Numbered from the stretch's first letter, positions 1 to 9,687 are shown. The stretch: DNA of 64,000 bases from Gemmata massiliana (GCA_000531095.1 HG799465.1:117266-181265); one strand, 5' to 3'. Numbers and translations are program-made. Notes: generated from the letters alone by a model not told the origin.

Positions 1-206
1 CCCTCGGGCAAATACGTGCCCTTGAGCTTCGGGTCGAACGTGCCCTGATCGACCATTTTCACCGGAAACGGCGTCGGTTTCGTCGGCGTTTGATTCGGCG
101 CGAACTCCGGCGGGGCGGGGGGCGGGGGGGCCGCGGTCGCGTCCGGTGTGTTGGGCATTAGCCCCGTAAGAACGAGCACAAGCGACGCAAGGGAGAGCGT
201 GCGCAT
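1..206 (-). CDS. N-terminus of exported protein, truncated by window edge
   Basis: Reading leftward from the ATG at 206, the first ~20 residues (MRTLSLASLVLVLTGLMP) form a signal peptide. A Pro/Ala-rich stretch follows, then MVDQGTFDPKLKGTYLPEG at the window edge. A GGAG-like ribosome site lies just upstream of the ATG. The phrase FDPKLKG...PEG resembles the start of planctomycete exported sorbosone/PQQ-type dehydrogenases, but too little is visible to assign a family. Only about 68 residues are present. Confidence 0.6.
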   Translation of the reverse strand, partial: MRTLSLASLVLVLTGLMPNTPDATAAPPPPAPPEFAPNQTPTKPTPFPVKMVDQGTFDPKLKGTYLPE

Positions 207-431
207 GGTAGGAGGGTCTCCGCCAAATGGATGCGCGAGAAGGCAGGTGGGATGGGTAAAGATTACTGCGCGACGGGGTCAACGAGGAAGGCTAATCCGC
301 GCGAACGGGAGCGGTTCAAGGAAGATTGGGGCGATTGAGCGGGTTATCCCGGGTCGAAGTGAGCGCACAAAAATGTCGTCGGTCTCGCGCCCGCCCATAA
401 CGGACCGGCGCGAAACCACAGAGCAGTCACA

Positions 432-1967
432 TTACAGGAGCTTGGCGAGTACCACGGCGATAATGATCGCGACGCCAATAATCACGCCGGCACCGAGAGT
501 CGCCCAGGGCGATTTCTTCGCGGGTGGTGTGGTCGTTTGCGGGCTAACTTCGCCGCCGAACGGGTTGGACGGCGTGAACGGCTCTCGCTGTGTTGCGGGT
601 GTTTGAGCCTCGGGCGCCTCCGATCGCGGGGGTGCGGACGGGAGCGGCGCCAACACCGGGCGCGAACCCGGTTTGGCGAGCGGGTTCACCGGGGGAAGTC
701 GCGGACCGGTTCCCCACGGCGACGCATTCGGTGCCCCGAACGGGTTGAGGGCCGGGGGCGTCAACACCGCGGCGGCGGACGCAGCTTTCACCTGGCTGCC
801 GACCGGCGCGTTCAGCGTCGCGGCGGTATCGAGCGGCGTTTCGATGACCGCTTCGCACTCTTCCTCAGTGGTCATTCCTTCCATCGCGGCCGGACTGAGC
901 ACCGGCATCTCCTCGGCGGCCGGGAGCGGCACGCCCGTCGACACGAAGGCCTCCAGTTCGGCGACGATCTGGGCCGGCGTCTGGTACCGCGCTTTCGGGT
1001 CTTTGGCCATCATCTTCCCGACGATGACGGCCAACCCCTCGGGTACCTCGGGCCGGATCTGTCGGATCGGAGCCGGTTCCTTGGTCCGGTGCCAGAGGAG
1101 CTTTTGCGACACCGTGCCCGTGGGGAACGGCGGGTGCCCGGCGAGCAGGAAGTAGAACGTCGATCCCAGGCCGTAGATGTCCGCGCGAATGTCCACCGAG
1201 TGACTGTTCGCGACCTGTTCCGGCGCCACGTAGTCGGCCGTACCGAGCACGATCTTGTCGTCGTACTTGATGGTGAGTTGGTCGGTGTGGTCGTTCAGGA
1301 ACCGGGCCAACCCCATGTCCAGAATGCGCGCGACGCCCTTGCGGTCGATGAGGATGTTGCCCGGTTTGATGTCGCGGTGAATAAGTTTGTTGCGGAAAGC
1401 GTATTCCAGCCCCCCGGCGACCTGGCGCACGTAGCTCACCGCGCGCTGGAGGTCCATCGGGCCGAACCGCTTCACCACGTCGAGCAGGTTCGGCCCGTCC
1501 ACGTAGTCCATCACGATGAAGTGGAGGTTACCGTCCTGGTCGATGTCGTGCGTGCGGATGATGTTCGGGTGATCGAGGCTCCCGGCGGCGCGGGCCTCGC
1601 GGTAGAACCGCCCCAACGCAGCGGGTTGCTCGGCCTTCGCGGGGGGGAGCACCTTCACCGCGACCCGGCGGCGCATGAACATGTGCTCGCACAGGAACAC
1701 CTGCCCCATGCCGCCGACCCCGACGCGCTCCAGGAGCTTGTACTTCCCGATCGTGAACCCGCGCCACTTCCCGAGCAGGAACTGTTCGGACTGGAAGTAG
1801 GTCAGCACCCCGTCCTGAACGAGTTCCTCGGCGAGTTCGCGCGGATCGACCGACGCCCCGCGCGTCAGTTGGCGCCGCTGGAGGTACCCCGAGAGCCTCG
1901 TCTCTTCCACCATGCCGCTCTTGCGGATCAACTGCAAAAGCTCTTCGATCGAGGAAGGTACGGACAT
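432..1967 (-). CDS. membrane-anchored Hanks-type Ser/Thr protein kinase
   Basis: A 511-residue bacterial Ser/Thr kinase. Residues ~1-75 form the short helical lead-in common in planctomycete kinases, ending LTYFQSEQFLLGKWRGF. The kinase domain covers ~76-345: Gly-rich loop GVGGMGQVF (83-91), ATP-binding Lys105 in VAVKVL, catalytic loop HRDIKPGN (197-204) and an activation-segment start of DMG (217-219) in place of DFG. GTADYVAPEQ marks the P+1 region. A long Pro/Ala-rich linker follows, and the protein ends in one transmembrane helix (~486-508) with almost nothing beyond it, so the kinase domain should be cytoplasmic and tail-anchored. No extracellular sensor domain is present. DMG occurs in active kinases, so this is not evidence of a pseudokinase. 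No substrate can be inferred from its neighbours. Confidence 0.93.
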   Translation of the reverse strand: MSVPSSIEELLQLIRKSGMVEETRLSGYLQRRQLTRGASVDPRELAEELVQDGVLTYFQSEQFLLGKWRGFTIGKYKLLERVGVGGMGQVFLCEHMFMRRRVAVKVLPPAKAEQPAALGRFYREARAAGSLDHPNIIRTHDIDQDGNLHFIVMDYVDGPNLLDVVKRFGPMDLQRAVSYVRQVAGGLEYAFRNKLIHRDIKPGNILIDRKGVARILDMGLARFLNDHTDQLTIKYDDKIVLGTADYVAPEQVANSHSVDIRADIYGLGSTFYFLLAGHPPFPTGTVSQKLLWHRTKEPAPIRQIRPEVPEGLAVIVGKMMAKDPKARYQTPAQIVAELEAFVSTGVPLPAAEEMPVLSPAAMEGMTTEEECEAVIETPLDTAATLNAPVGSQVKAASAAAVLTPPALNPFGAPNASPWGTGPRLPPVNPLAKPGSRPVLAPLPSAPPRSEAPEAQTPATQREPFTPSNPFGGEVSPQTTTPPAKKSPWATLGAGVIIGVAIIIAVVLAKLL

Positions 1968-2085
1968 CGGTCACCGTGCGTGCGGGGGCACCGCCGCCCG
2001 GAGTTCCGTTCGGGCGGGGACGTGATTTCCGCCCAACACTAGGACAGGTTCAGGTGAGACGCAAACTTCACTCGAAGCGCGGAAT

Positions 2086-2151
2086 GCGGAGCGTGGAACG
2101 CGAAACACAAAGGGCATTTTTGCCTTCCGCGTTCCGCGCTCCACGCTCCGC
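2086..2151. repeat. imperfect inverted repeat, possible terminator
   Basis: Arms of 17 bp (2086-2102 and 2135-2151) pair with one mismatch (GCGGAGCGTGGAACGCG). They lie between two leftward genes, just downstream of the membrane protein at 2157-2767. A hairpin here could end that transcript. No clear U-tract is seen. Confidence 0.4.
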
Positions 2152-2156
2152 GTTGG

Positions 2157-2767
2157 TCAAGCCCGCGATCCGAAGTACCCGGCGACGACCGCGATGATGA
2201 TCCCCTCCCAGATTTTCAGTGCTTCCAAGTTCTTCTCCGCCACATTGGGGAGCACGAGGAACTGGAGGATCGTCTCCACGAACAGAAGCATCATGGCGAC
2301 CGTACCGACCCAGGCGCGGATCGAGAGAAACAGGTTGTGGTTGCGCCCGATAACGAACCGGAGAAAGAGAGCAACCCCGAACCCCCGGCCAGGCACCCGA
2401 GAAGCACCGGCCACTGCGAGATTTCGTTCGTGCCGGGCGTGAGCCGGGCCGCCGCGAGTTCCGGATCCTTCCAGATCGCGAACGCGACCACCGCGGCGCT
2501 GCCGCCCACGAAGACCACGCGCATCAGCCACGGGAGCACGGCCGACGTTCGCGCGTCCGTTCCCGGGTGCGACGCGAAGGCCAAAAACACCAGCGTGAGC
2601 AGGAAGAAGTGCCCCAGCGGGACCGTTATCGTGGTACCGGCCGGGAACAGGAGCACGATCCAGAAGAACGAGCAAATCAGCACCGATAAGATACCGCGGA
2701 TCGAACCGGACGGGAGACCGAACGTCGGGTACTCGTGCGGCGGAGCGAGAGCGGGCGCAACGGCCAT
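2157..2767 (-). pseudogene. multi-pass membrane protein split by a frameshift (possibly a sequencing error)
   Basis: The gene starts at the ATG at 2767, five bases after a GGAGG. It encodes MAVAPALAPPHEYPTFGLPS followed by hydrophobic helices as far as about 2390. The matching C-terminal half (FLRFVIGRNHNLFLSIRAW... ending VVAGYFGSRA) continues in another frame to 2157. Restoring one C to the run at 2382-2386 rejoins the two halves as A-G-G-F-G-V-A-L and gives a protein of about 200 residues with four to five membrane segments. No family is recognised. A one-base undercall in a homopolymer is the simplest explanation, since other homopolymer breaks occur in this window; a true frameshift mutation cannot be excluded. 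Confidence 0.65.
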
Positions 2768-3062
2768 GACGTCCTCCATTGGGTGACTTCGTCAACACAT
2801 TTCTGTGACTACTGAGTGATTCGGGCGCGGCCCCTGGCTCTTTCCATTTTCCGGCGTTCGAGACGCCGCGTGCGCGGACCGGAGCCTCGTGAAGACTCGG
2901 TCCCGGGCGCTTCTGTTTCAAGGCTCGGAACTTGGAACTACCCATTGTAGCGGACTTGACGGCCGGACCCGGCGACGTAGCATGATAGTCTTCCGGCGCC
3001 GACGAAGCGTCGCGTATTCTGTTTTTGTCACCCCGGCCCGGGCCGGAAGCGGATTGCAAACG

Positions 3063-3494
3063 ATGTCCACAACTCTCGCGAACGCGGCGACCGTCCAACA
3101 GAACTGGGTCGTCATCGACGCCACCGATCTCGTCGTCGGCCGCCTCGCGGTCACGATCGCGAACGTCCTCCGCGGCAAGCACAAGGTGACCTACACCCCG
3201 CACTGCGACACCGGTGACTTCGTCGTGGTGGTGAACGCGGAGAAGGTGCAGTTCACCGGTAAGAAGTGGGACCAGAAGGAATACCAGGACTACTCCCACT
3301 ACGCCGGCGGGCAGAAGATCACCTCCGCGAAGGAGATGCTCGCCCGCAAGCCGGAAGAGATCATCCGCCGCGCCGTGAAGCGCATGATGCCGCGCGGCCC
3401 GCTCGGCTACAAGCAGCTCGGCAAGCTGAAGATCTACACCGGCAACCAGCACCCGCACCAGGCCCAACAGCCGCAAGAACTCAAACTCAAATGA
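3063..3494 (+). CDS. rplM: 50S ribosomal protein L13
   Basis: A 143-residue L13, a structural protein of the large ribosomal subunit that binds 23S rRNA early in assembly. The family signature is clear: WVVIDATDLVVGRLAVTIA near the N-terminus, then GKHKVTYTPHCDTGDFVVVVN and KKWDQKEYQDYSHYAGG, with MMPRGPLGYKQLGKLKIYTG near the C-terminus. Usual length is ~142 residues. The start is placed at the ATG at 3063 because the frame upstream has no L13 similarity. The gene for S9 follows 83 bp downstream, the conserved rplM-rpsI pairing, so the two are probably co-transcribed. Confidence 0.97.
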   Translation: MSTTLANAATVQQNWVVIDATDLVVGRLAVTIANVLRGKHKVTYTPHCDTGDFVVVVNAEKVQFTGKKWDQKEYQDYSHYAGGQKITSAKEMLARKPEEIIRRAVKRMMPRGPLGYKQLGKLKIYTGNQHPHQAQQPQELKLK

Positions 3495-3577
3495 TTTCGG
3501 CGGGCGAAACGTAACTGGTTCCGCCCGGTTCCGATCACCGAGATACCCCACCGGCATCGTTCAAGGACTCACTGACA

Positions 3578-4210
3578 ATGGCCGAGAAGAAGCCCGCGAA
3601 AGCCCCGAAAGCGCACCGCACCTACTACATCGCCACCGGCCGGCGCAAGACCGCCGTGGCCCGGGTCCGGGTCACCGAGGGCAAGGGGCAAGTGCTCATC
3701 AACGGCAAGCCGTTCGACCAATACTTCAACGAAGACAAGGACCGCGGCGCGGTCCTCGGGCCGTTGAAGATCACCGACCAACTGACCCGCGTGGACGTGT
3801 TCGTGACCGCCAAGGGCGGCGGCATCACCGGCCAGGCCGGGGCCGTGTCGCAGGGCCTCGCCCGCGCGATGAAGACCATGTTCAGCCCGGCGGACGAGCA
3901 GAAGGCCAAGGTCTTCGGCACCACGACCGTCATCAAGGCCCTCCGCGACGAGAAGAAGGAACAGGCCCGGGCGAAGGCCATCGCGCCGAAGCCGGCCGCA
4001 CCCGCGGCCCCGGTGAACGAAGGCACGCCGCTCATCCCGGTAGGCACCGCGCCGGCAGCAGCGGCTCCCGCGTCGCCGGCCGACATCGCCAGCGGCATGG
4101 TGAAGAAGCTCCGCGACTCGGGCTACCTCACCCGCGACGCCCGCATGAAGGAACGTAAGAAGTACGGTCTCCGCGGCGCCCGCCGTGGGACGCAGTTCTC
4201 GAAGCGCTAA
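3578..4210 (+). CDS. rpsI: 30S ribosomal protein S9 with a ~75-residue internal insertion
   Basis: S9 sits in the head of the small subunit, and its C-terminal tail reaches the P-site tRNA. The N-terminal core (YYIATGRRKTAVARVRV, residues 16-32), GGGITGQAGAVSQGLARA (80-97) and the C-terminus LTRDARMKERKKYGLRGARR...FSKR (184-210) are canonical. Usual length is ~130 residues; this protein has 210. The excess is a block at about residues 101-177, rich in Ala, Pro and Lys, between the helix after the GQAG loop and the KLRDSGYLTRDARM segment. The frame is continuous and both flanks are intact, so this is an insertion and not a fusion error. It follows rplM. Confidence 0.96.
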   Translation: MAEKKPAKAPKAHRTYYIATGRRKTAVARVRVTEGKGQVLINGKPFDQYFNEDKDRGAVLGPLKITDQLTRVDVFVTAKGGGITGQAGAVSQGLARAMKTMFSPADEQKAKVFGTTTVIKALRDEKKEQARAKAIAPKPAAPAAPVNEGTPLIPVGTAPAAAAPASPADIASGMVKKLRDSGYLTRDARMKERKKYGLRGARRGTQFSKR

Positions 4211-4241
4211 AGCCTTCGAGATGGTGGTTATCACGAGCCGT

Positions 4242-4275
4242 GTGGCAGAGGTCGGTTACAACCAACCTCTGCCAC
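4242..4275 (+). terminator. hairpin terminator after rplM-rpsI
   Basis: A perfect 11-bp stem (GTGGCAGAGGT at 4242-4252 with its complement at 4265-4275) and a 12-base loop lie 31 bp after the rpsI stop codon. A T-rich stretch follows (ttggttgttatttgg). It lies between convergent genes and probably ends the ribosomal transcript. Confidence 0.6.
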
Positions 4276-4367
4276 ATGGCTTGGTTGTTATTTGGGATGT
4301 TTACAGTATAGCGAGTCAGACCAAGCACCGGCCGGCTCACGCCAGCCGTTCGCCTTCCGCACGCAAT

Positions 4368-5582
4368 TCATTGCCCGAGTGCGGTTGCTGGTTGCTCTAC
4401 CAATCGCGCGTTGCCCCAATTCACATCCGCTTGCACGTCTCCGGCTGGTCCGAAATCGATCACGAGCGCAAGTTCTTTCGCTCCGCGGACATCGACCTTC
4501 ACCGGGATCGCGTTGCCGGCCGCGAGAGCCTTCAGTTCGGGAAGCGGAACCTCTTGACCATCGACGCGAACGCGCACGTCCGCGAGCCCCCGTTTCCCAG
4601 TTACAGCATCGAGTCCAACAACCGCCTCAAAGCGGCCGTATTTCCCCGCGAGATCGTATGTCAGCACCGTCTTCGGGTGCGTTCCGAGCCCCTTATCGAA
4701 CGTCTCCTCCCCTTCCCCCGACTGAAGGAACAGCGGGTTCCCACGTACCGTGCGGTCAGCGGCCCATGCCCAGCCGTCACCGAGAAATCCGACCGTTTCC
4801 GCCTTCTTCGGCTTCAGGTCGGAGAGGTACACCGCCGGGCCTTGAAATACGTTAAGAGCCACCAGCTTCGTGAGCGGTACTTCGATCGCCGGACCGCACG
4901 CGGCCTTGCAAACGAGGGCGTTTCCCTTCAACGCGACCTCGTTCACATTTAATCGCGTACCGTCGGTGAGCACGAGGCCGGCATACGGCCCCTTCGGTCT
5001 GCGCGGGCGCACGAAACGCGGGTTGAAGCCAATAGCTGCGAGGTCCGCTAGTGGCACGTCACGCGCTGCTCCGCCGTCCGGTGTGAACTTCACGCCCGTA
5101 GCCGTGAAGCCCGTGAGCGTGCCGCGAACCGTGTCGCCGTTGCGGTACAGCAGCGCGTCGCGGGTCGGTGTACCCGCCAGCCAGGTGTATTTGGCCGGAT
5201 CGGACGGGGTATCGGCTGCCGGCGGTTTCAACCACACGGCAGCGACCGCGTCGAGCGCGATCGACCAGCTCTCGTCGGTCGTTGCGTGCGTGAAGTACAG
5301 TGCTTTCGCGTCGCCGCCCGTGACTTTCCCGGGTACGCGATCCCCGACCGCGGTGATGATGTGCGCCCCGGTCGGGAACGGTGGAAGGGCGGTATTGGGC
5401 TTTCGTAGTGCAACCAAGCGCGGCACCGTCTGCGAACCACCGGTCGTGGCGACTTCCGCCCCAAGTGTGAGCGACACCGCCCGGAGTTTCCCGGTGGGGG
5501 CGCGCTCCGTAGTACCGATGACCGTGAACGCGAGCGGGTCCGATGGAGCAGAAAGAGCCAGGGACAACACGAGCGGCAGCAT
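4368..5582 (-). CDS. exported protein with C-terminal NPCBM domain
   Basis: About 404 residues. The chosen ATG at 5582 lies six bases after a GGAG and starts directly at a signal peptide (MLPLVLSLALSAPSDP); an ATG one codon upstream is equally possible. The middle is beta-rich and contains two similar segments (a VRGTLTGFTATGVKF type and a GLVLTDGTRLNVNEV type). The last ~150 residues match the NPCBM/NEW2 carbohydrate-binding fold: FDKGLGTHPKTVLTYDLAGK, then GRFEAVVGLD and VRVRVDGQEV, with a final LVIDFGPAGD...DVNWGNARL. Such modules bind glycans in glycoside hydrolases, but no catalytic domain is visible here. Periplasmic or surface location is inferred from the signal peptide. Confidence 0.8.
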   Translation of the reverse strand: MLPLVLSLALSAPSDPLAFTVIGTTERAPTGKLRAVSLTLGAEVATTGGSQTVPRLVALRKPNTALPPFPTGAHIITAVGDRVPGKVTGGDAKALYFTHATTDESWSIALDAVAAVWLKPPAADTPSDPAKYTWLAGTPTRDALLYRNGDTVRGTLTGFTATGVKFTPDGGAARDVPLADLAAIGFNPRFVRPRRPKGPYAGLVLTDGTRLNVNEVALKGNALVCKAACGPAIEVPLTKLVALNVFQGPAVYLSDLKPKKAETVGFLGDGWAWAADRTVRGNPLFLQSGEGEETFDKGLGTHPKTVLTYDLAGKYGRFEAVVGLDAVTGKRGLADVRVRVDGQEVPLPELKALAAGNAIPVKVDVRGAKELALVIDFGPAGDVQADVNWGNARLVEQPATALGQ

Positions 5583-5690
5583 CATCAGCTCCGGAGCGAA
5601 CGTCACCTGATCGAGGCGTCTGGACAGATAGGTTACGGTGCCACTCCCCCACTCCTCAAGAGATCCCCGCGCCCGTAGTTATGAGCGACC

Positions 5691-5707
5691 CTAACAATCG
5701 CTAACAT
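5691..5707. repeat. tandem CTAACA motif
   Basis: CTAACAATCGCTAACATT: two units 10 bases apart, the same arrangement as at 17067, 21373, 21503, 35649 and 51847. It lies ~110 bp upstream of the start of the NPCBM gene. Confidence 0.55.
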
Positions 5708-5816
5708 TTTGGGGCCGCATCAGTGAACGGAGCACCGTTCCGAGTGAAAGAGTTCTAACTACTAATATTTCAAATACTTCTGACACATCTCCCCTTCGGC
5801 AATCGCGAAAACAATC

Positions 5817-5845
5817 ACTAACAACGGCTAACATTTCGCTAACAA
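5817..5845. repeat. triple CTAACA motif
   Basis: Three units (ACTAACA, GCTAACA, GCTAACA) at spacings of 11 and 10 bases, in the same gap as the copy at 5691. Confidence 0.55.
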
Positions 5846-6218
5846 GCCCCCTCACGTGTGCACCCAAAGTACCGGCACGTTCTGCGAGAAGTGCTCCGGC
5901 CAACACACTCATTATACACAACATGAACAAAAGAATACCGTCTTGCAACCGGAATTGGCTAACTGCTTGCGTTTGCCTTGGTTCGGATCGCGGCGGTCGG
6001 CAGTAGGCTTTCAGCAAGCGAGCGAGCGATTAGCGCCTGATCGGGTTACGAAATGGAACACGAAAATAATCAAGAGTTACCAATTATATATCAATTAATA
6101 TTATGATTAACAGCCCATAACACCACGACACTGCCACGCAATTTTTCCCACGCGGCTTCGATAAGAGCATGCGGGGAAGACTCGCTCCCCACCCGCGAAG
6201 ACAATAGGGGCCGCGCCG

Positions 6219-7197
6219 TCAGTACCGGATCGCGAACCCGGCTCCCGTGAAGAAATCGTCCGCGTGCTTGTTCAGTCCCACACCGAACCGGATGTCGAGC
6301 TGGAAGTTGGGCGTGACTTGGTAGAGAAAACCGCCGTTGTAGTAGTACTCCGGCCCGACCTGTGTCGGTGTCGCGCCCGAAGGAAAAAGGGCGAAGCACT
6401 CGGTGTACGCACTGAGGCGCTTGGTGAGCGTGTACCCGACCGAAAGCGACTGAGCATACGAAAAGTACCCGTGGTCGTCCTCTTCCGCGTTCGCGAACAC
6501 GCTGCTCCCGGCGAGTGAGATGCGGTCCGGGATGACGTCCCACGAGTACAGGAACAGTAGCCCGGGCAGCACCTTGTTGGACCCTTGTTCGCGCGACCCG
6601 GTCGGGAGGGTCATTTGAAGGGTCACGGCCGTTTCGGGCAAAATGCCGTCCTGCTTCGTCAGAGCAAACTTGGACGCCAAATAAAGGTCCTGGGGACCGG
6701 TTTGGAGATTGACCCCGGCGGGGTTCGCGGGGTCCGCGGCGCGCGTGTGCAAGAAGTTTTGCCCGATTTGGACCTCGAACCAGTCGGCAAATATCCCGAC
6801 CCGCACCAGTGCCTCCAAGAAAGCGTGCGAGTTCATGCGACTCGCGCCGCGGCCGTCCGAGGTGAACGTGTACCCGCTTTCGAGCTGAATCCGATTCCGA
6901 CCGATGGTCCGACTCGAATTGGTAAAGTCCGGGCGCTCGGTCACGATGGGGTCCGGCTCCTCCGACTTCTTCTCTCCACCGTTTTTGTCCCCGTTCGGCT
7001 CGTCGTCGCCGGGCTCCTTGCCCCCGGCCTCGTTCTTGTCGGGTTCTTTTTTGTCGTCCTCGTCAGGCGCTCTTCTCGCCCTTCCACGAGAAGAGCGCCT
7101 GACGAGTGCGGTACTCCGGTAACGGGCGGTTGACGGCCATACACCCGGTGCAGAGTAAGAGAACCGTCATCAGAATTACGACCAGCCTTCGGTCCAC
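6219..7197 (-). CDS. outer-membrane beta-barrel (MetA-pathway-like) lipoprotein, frame-interrupted
   Basis: The C-terminal 241 residues (6944 to 6219) form a beta-barrel of the Phenol_MetA_deg type (putative outer-membrane transporter): alternating aromatic strands, VTLQMTLPTGSREQGSNK, DLYLASKFALTKQDG and a final aromatic residue (AGFAIRY). Upstream in the same frame is an acidic/lysine-rich linker (PDEDDKKEPDKNE...) with no start codon. In a neighbouring frame a GTG at 7197, six bases after a GGAGG, opens a lipoprotein signal (VILMTVLLLCTGC, Cys at the lipobox) that stops at 7063, exactly where the linker begins. Removing one base in the GGG run in the hairpin loop joins the two. I read this as one ~330-residue lipoprotein gene with a sequencing or real frameshift in a strong hairpin. 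If the hairpin sequence is correct, it is a 44-residue lipoprotein followed by a barrel gene. Confidence 0.7.
7061..7104. repeat. perfect 18-bp inverted repeat inside the barrel gene
   Basis: CGTCAGGCGCTCTTCTCG at 7061-7078 is exactly complementary to 7087-7104, with an 8-base loop. The hairpin spans the frame break of the barrel lipoprotein and the stop codon of its short signal-peptide reading frame. Confidence 0.85.
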
Positions 7198-7428
7198 GGG
7201 GCGCCTCCGGTCCGATGATGCCGATTGTGTGGGTAACTACGACTGCCGAATTTGAATCAATTGTGACGCTCTGGCGGATATCGACTTTTTGGGCGCACGG
7301 CTCCATGTAAATGACCGCAGATCGCGGTCCGGAACCGCGTGTGATTGTTCTCCCCGGGCCGAGCGGGACGTTCCCGCCAGCTCCGACGATCGGTTGGTTC
7401 CGCCCCCCTGGGAGAAGGAGAGTTCGTA

Positions 7429-9405
7429 ATGAGCTGGTTTCGTAATCTGAAAATGGCAGCGAAGCTGGGTATCAGCTTCGCCATCCTGGTTCTCCTGGTC
7501 GCGTGTACCGGGGGGCTCGGGTTGCAAGGGTTGGGACAAGTCAACGACCGCGCCGAAGACATCGCCAAGCACGCCGACGGCCTCAACCACGTTCAGGAAG
7601 CCAACGGGGAACTGCTCCGGATCTCGCGCGCCGTCCGGAACGCGATCCTGGACACCGACGCGGCCGGCGTCGATAAACGGGCGGCCGACATCCGCCGGGC
7701 GGACCAGCGGTTCCGGACCGAGTTTGAAGAGTACCGGCGAACGATCGTCAAAAACGACACGAAAGTCAAAGCGGCCGAAGTCGAGCGGCAGTTCAACGAG
7801 CTGCGCCCGCTCCAGGACGAAATCGTGACCCTGGCACGGGCACAGAAAGACGAGGAGGCCAAGGCCCGGCTCCCGCGCATCCGGGCGATCGCCGATTCGA
7901 TGGAAGAAAAGATCAATGCGCTGGTCGAGTCGAAGCAGGAACTCATCAAACAGGCCCAGACCGACGCGAGCGCGACCTACGCCCAACTCCGCGGGATCGT
8001 GACGACCGTTGTGATCGGGGCGTGCGCCCTGGCCGTAGCCCTCGGGGTCGGGCTGTCGCGGCTCACCGCCCGTCCGCTCCAGAAAACGATGCACGTCCTC
8101 GAAGCCGTGGCGAAGGGCGACCTCACGCACCGGGCCGAAGTCACGTCCGTGGACGAGATCGGGCAAATGTCCGCGGCGCTGAACGTCGCCATTGGCGCGC
8201 TCGTGGCCGCCAAGGAAGCCGAGCGCGCCCAGGTCGAACGGGACCGCGAGCGCGCCGCGCGGGAAGCGGGCGAGGCGCGCGAGCGCACCGAGCGCGAGGC
8301 CGCGGCCACCCGCGCGCAAGCCGAACTGGAGCGGGCGCAAGCGGCCGAACTCAAGAGCCGGATCGACACGATCATTACGACGGTTAGCTCCCTGGCCGCA
8401 GGGGACTTCACGCAAGAGATCCCGGACCTGGGTACCGACTCGGTCGGGCAAATGGCGCACTCACTGAACAAGGCCGTCGTTTCGGTGCGAACCGCTCTGG
8501 AAGGTGTGCGCGAGGTGTCCGAGCAACTCGCCGACGCCTCGGGCCAACTGTCCGCGGCCAGCGACGAGATCTCCACCGGCGCCCAGGAACAAGCGAGCAG
8601 CCTCGAAGAAACCGCCAGCACGCTCGAAGAGATCACCGCCACCGTGCGCCAGAACTCCGACAGCGCACAGCAGGCCCGGCAGTTGGCGAGCAACTCCAAG
8701 GAGATCGCGGAGCGCGGGGGCCAAGTCGTCGGCAACGCGGTTGACGCGATGAGCGAGATCAATCAGTCCTCGAAGAAGATTGCGGACATTATTACGACCA
8801 TCGACGAAATCGCGTTCCAAACCAACCTGCTCGCGCTCAACGCCGCCGTCGAAGCCGCACGAGCCGGCGAGCAGGGGCGCGGGTTCGCCGTCGTCGCATC
8901 CGAAGTCCGAAACCTCGCCCAGCGCTCCGCGACCGCAGCGAAGGAAATCAAGTCGCTGATTGAGGACTCGGTGAAGAAGGTCGACGCGGGCACCGAACTC
9001 GTCAACCGCTCGGGCTCGACGCTCGGCGACATCGTGACGAGCGTGAAGCGCGTGACCGATCTCATCACCGAGATCGCGGCCGCGGGCAAGGAGCAGTCGG
9101 TGGGGATCGAACAGGTGAACAAGGCCGTGTCGCAGATGGACTCGGTCACCCAGCGCAACGCCTCGCAGACCGAAGAGATGTCGGCGACCGCCCAGACCCT
9201 CACCGATCAAGCCTCGCAGCTCCGAGACCTCGTCGCTCGGTTCAAACTCAGCGACGCGCGCCCCGTTCCGCGTTCCACGAGCAAGCCCGTTTGTGCGAAG
9301 GCCCCGGCCACCAAGCCCCGGCCCGCGGTCGCTCGGGCCATGAGCAAGACCCACGAACGTGAATCGTTCAGTGGTACTGGTAGTGACGAATTTACCGAGT
9401 TCTAA
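7429..9405 (+). CDS. methyl-accepting chemotaxis protein 1 (4-helix-bundle sensor, two HAMP segments)
   Basis: A 658-residue chemoreceptor. ATG at 7429 follows GGAGAAGGAGAG. TM1 is ~11-32; a periplasmic helical bundle of the 4HB_MCP type is ~33-185; TM2 is ~188-208; a HAMP domain follows ([20 protein letters not shown]). A charged coiled coil (~262-310, Glu/Arg/Ala rich) leads to a second HAMP-like segment ([20 protein letters not shown]) and then the signalling hairpin, whose tip [20 protein letters not shown] and [19 protein letters not shown] are near-invariant in the family and contact CheA/CheW. The last ~48 residues are a basic, Pro/Ala-rich tether ending GSDEFTEF, a possible docking peptide. 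It is the first of three receptors here; no che kinase or methyltransferase genes are nearby. Confidence 0.95.
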   Translation: MSWFRNLKMAAKLGISFAILVLLVACTGGLGLQGLGQVNDRAEDIAKHADGLNHVQEANGELLRISRAVRNAILDTDAAGVDKRAADIRRADQRFRTEFEEYRRTIVKNDTKVKAAEVERQFNELRPLQDEIVTLARAQKDEEAKARLPRIRAIADSMEEKINALVESKQELIKQAQTDASATYAQLRGIVTTVVIGACALAVALGVGLSRLTARPLQKTMHVLEAVAKGDLTHRAEVTSVDEIGQMSAALNVAIGALVAAKEAERAQVERDRERAAREAGEARERTEREAAATRAQAELERAQAAELKSRIDTIITTVSSLAAGDFTQEIPDLGTDSVGQMAHSLNKAVVSVRTALEGVREVSEQLADASGQLSAASDEISTGAQEQASSLEETASTLEEITATVRQNSDSAQQARQLASNSKEIAERGGQVVGNAVDAMSEINQSSKKIADIITTIDEIAFQTNLLALNAAVEAARAGEQGRGFAVVASEVRNLAQRSATAAKEIKSLIEDSVKKVDAGTELVNRSGSTLGDIVTSVKRVTDLITEIAAAGKEQSVGIEQVNKAVSQMDSVTQRNASQTEEMSATAQTLTDQASQLRDLVARFKLSDARPVPRSTSKPVCAKAPATKPRPAVARAMSKTHERESFSGTGSDEFTEF

Positions 9406-9431
9406 CGCCCGCACCATCGTGTATCATGGTG

Positions 9432-9486
9432 AGCAGTCGGGGCTTCGGGAGGGAGCTGTTTCTTCACTCCCGAAGCCCCGATTGCT
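9432..9486 (+). terminator. long hairpin terminator after the first chemoreceptor
   Basis: Arms of 20 bp (9432-9451 and 9467-9486; one G-T pair) and a 15-base loop begin 27 bp after the stop codon at 9405. There is no strong T-run, but the position and stability fit an intrinsic terminator. Confidence 0.65.
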
Positions 9487-9687
9487 CGCGTCATTGAATC
9501 GCGGTTTCTTGCCTTAGCTGATTTCTCAGCCGTCTCATTAGCTCAACCGCCCATCAAGATAAAAGATTCGACCGCACGAGCGATTGCGAGCTAGAGATTA
9601 AGTGGATTCACCAAAGACAATATTTCGCCCCCGGCCGCAACGCGGATCGGGTTACGCGAGAACATATTTTTCGGGCGGGACCAAACC

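Larger units (their letters stand above)
5583..6218. other. intergenic region with GCTAACA motifs
   Basis: 636 bp without a supported gene. It holds two copies of the recurring tandem TAACA motif (5691-5707 and 5817-5845) and an AT-rich stretch around 6040-6110. A leftward frame across 5691-6017 exists but has no recognisable content and overlaps the motifs. Confidence 0.6.

Noticed and set aside
5691..6017. Leftward 108-residue frame
   Set aside because: Overlaps the TAACA motifs, no ribosome site or family features.
7977..9417. Long antisense reading frames opposite the chemoreceptors (also at 9742-11319 and 13288-14556)
   Set aside because: Their composition is that of a shadow frame of GC-rich coding DNA; no start signals or family content, and the sense strand is plainly a receptor.
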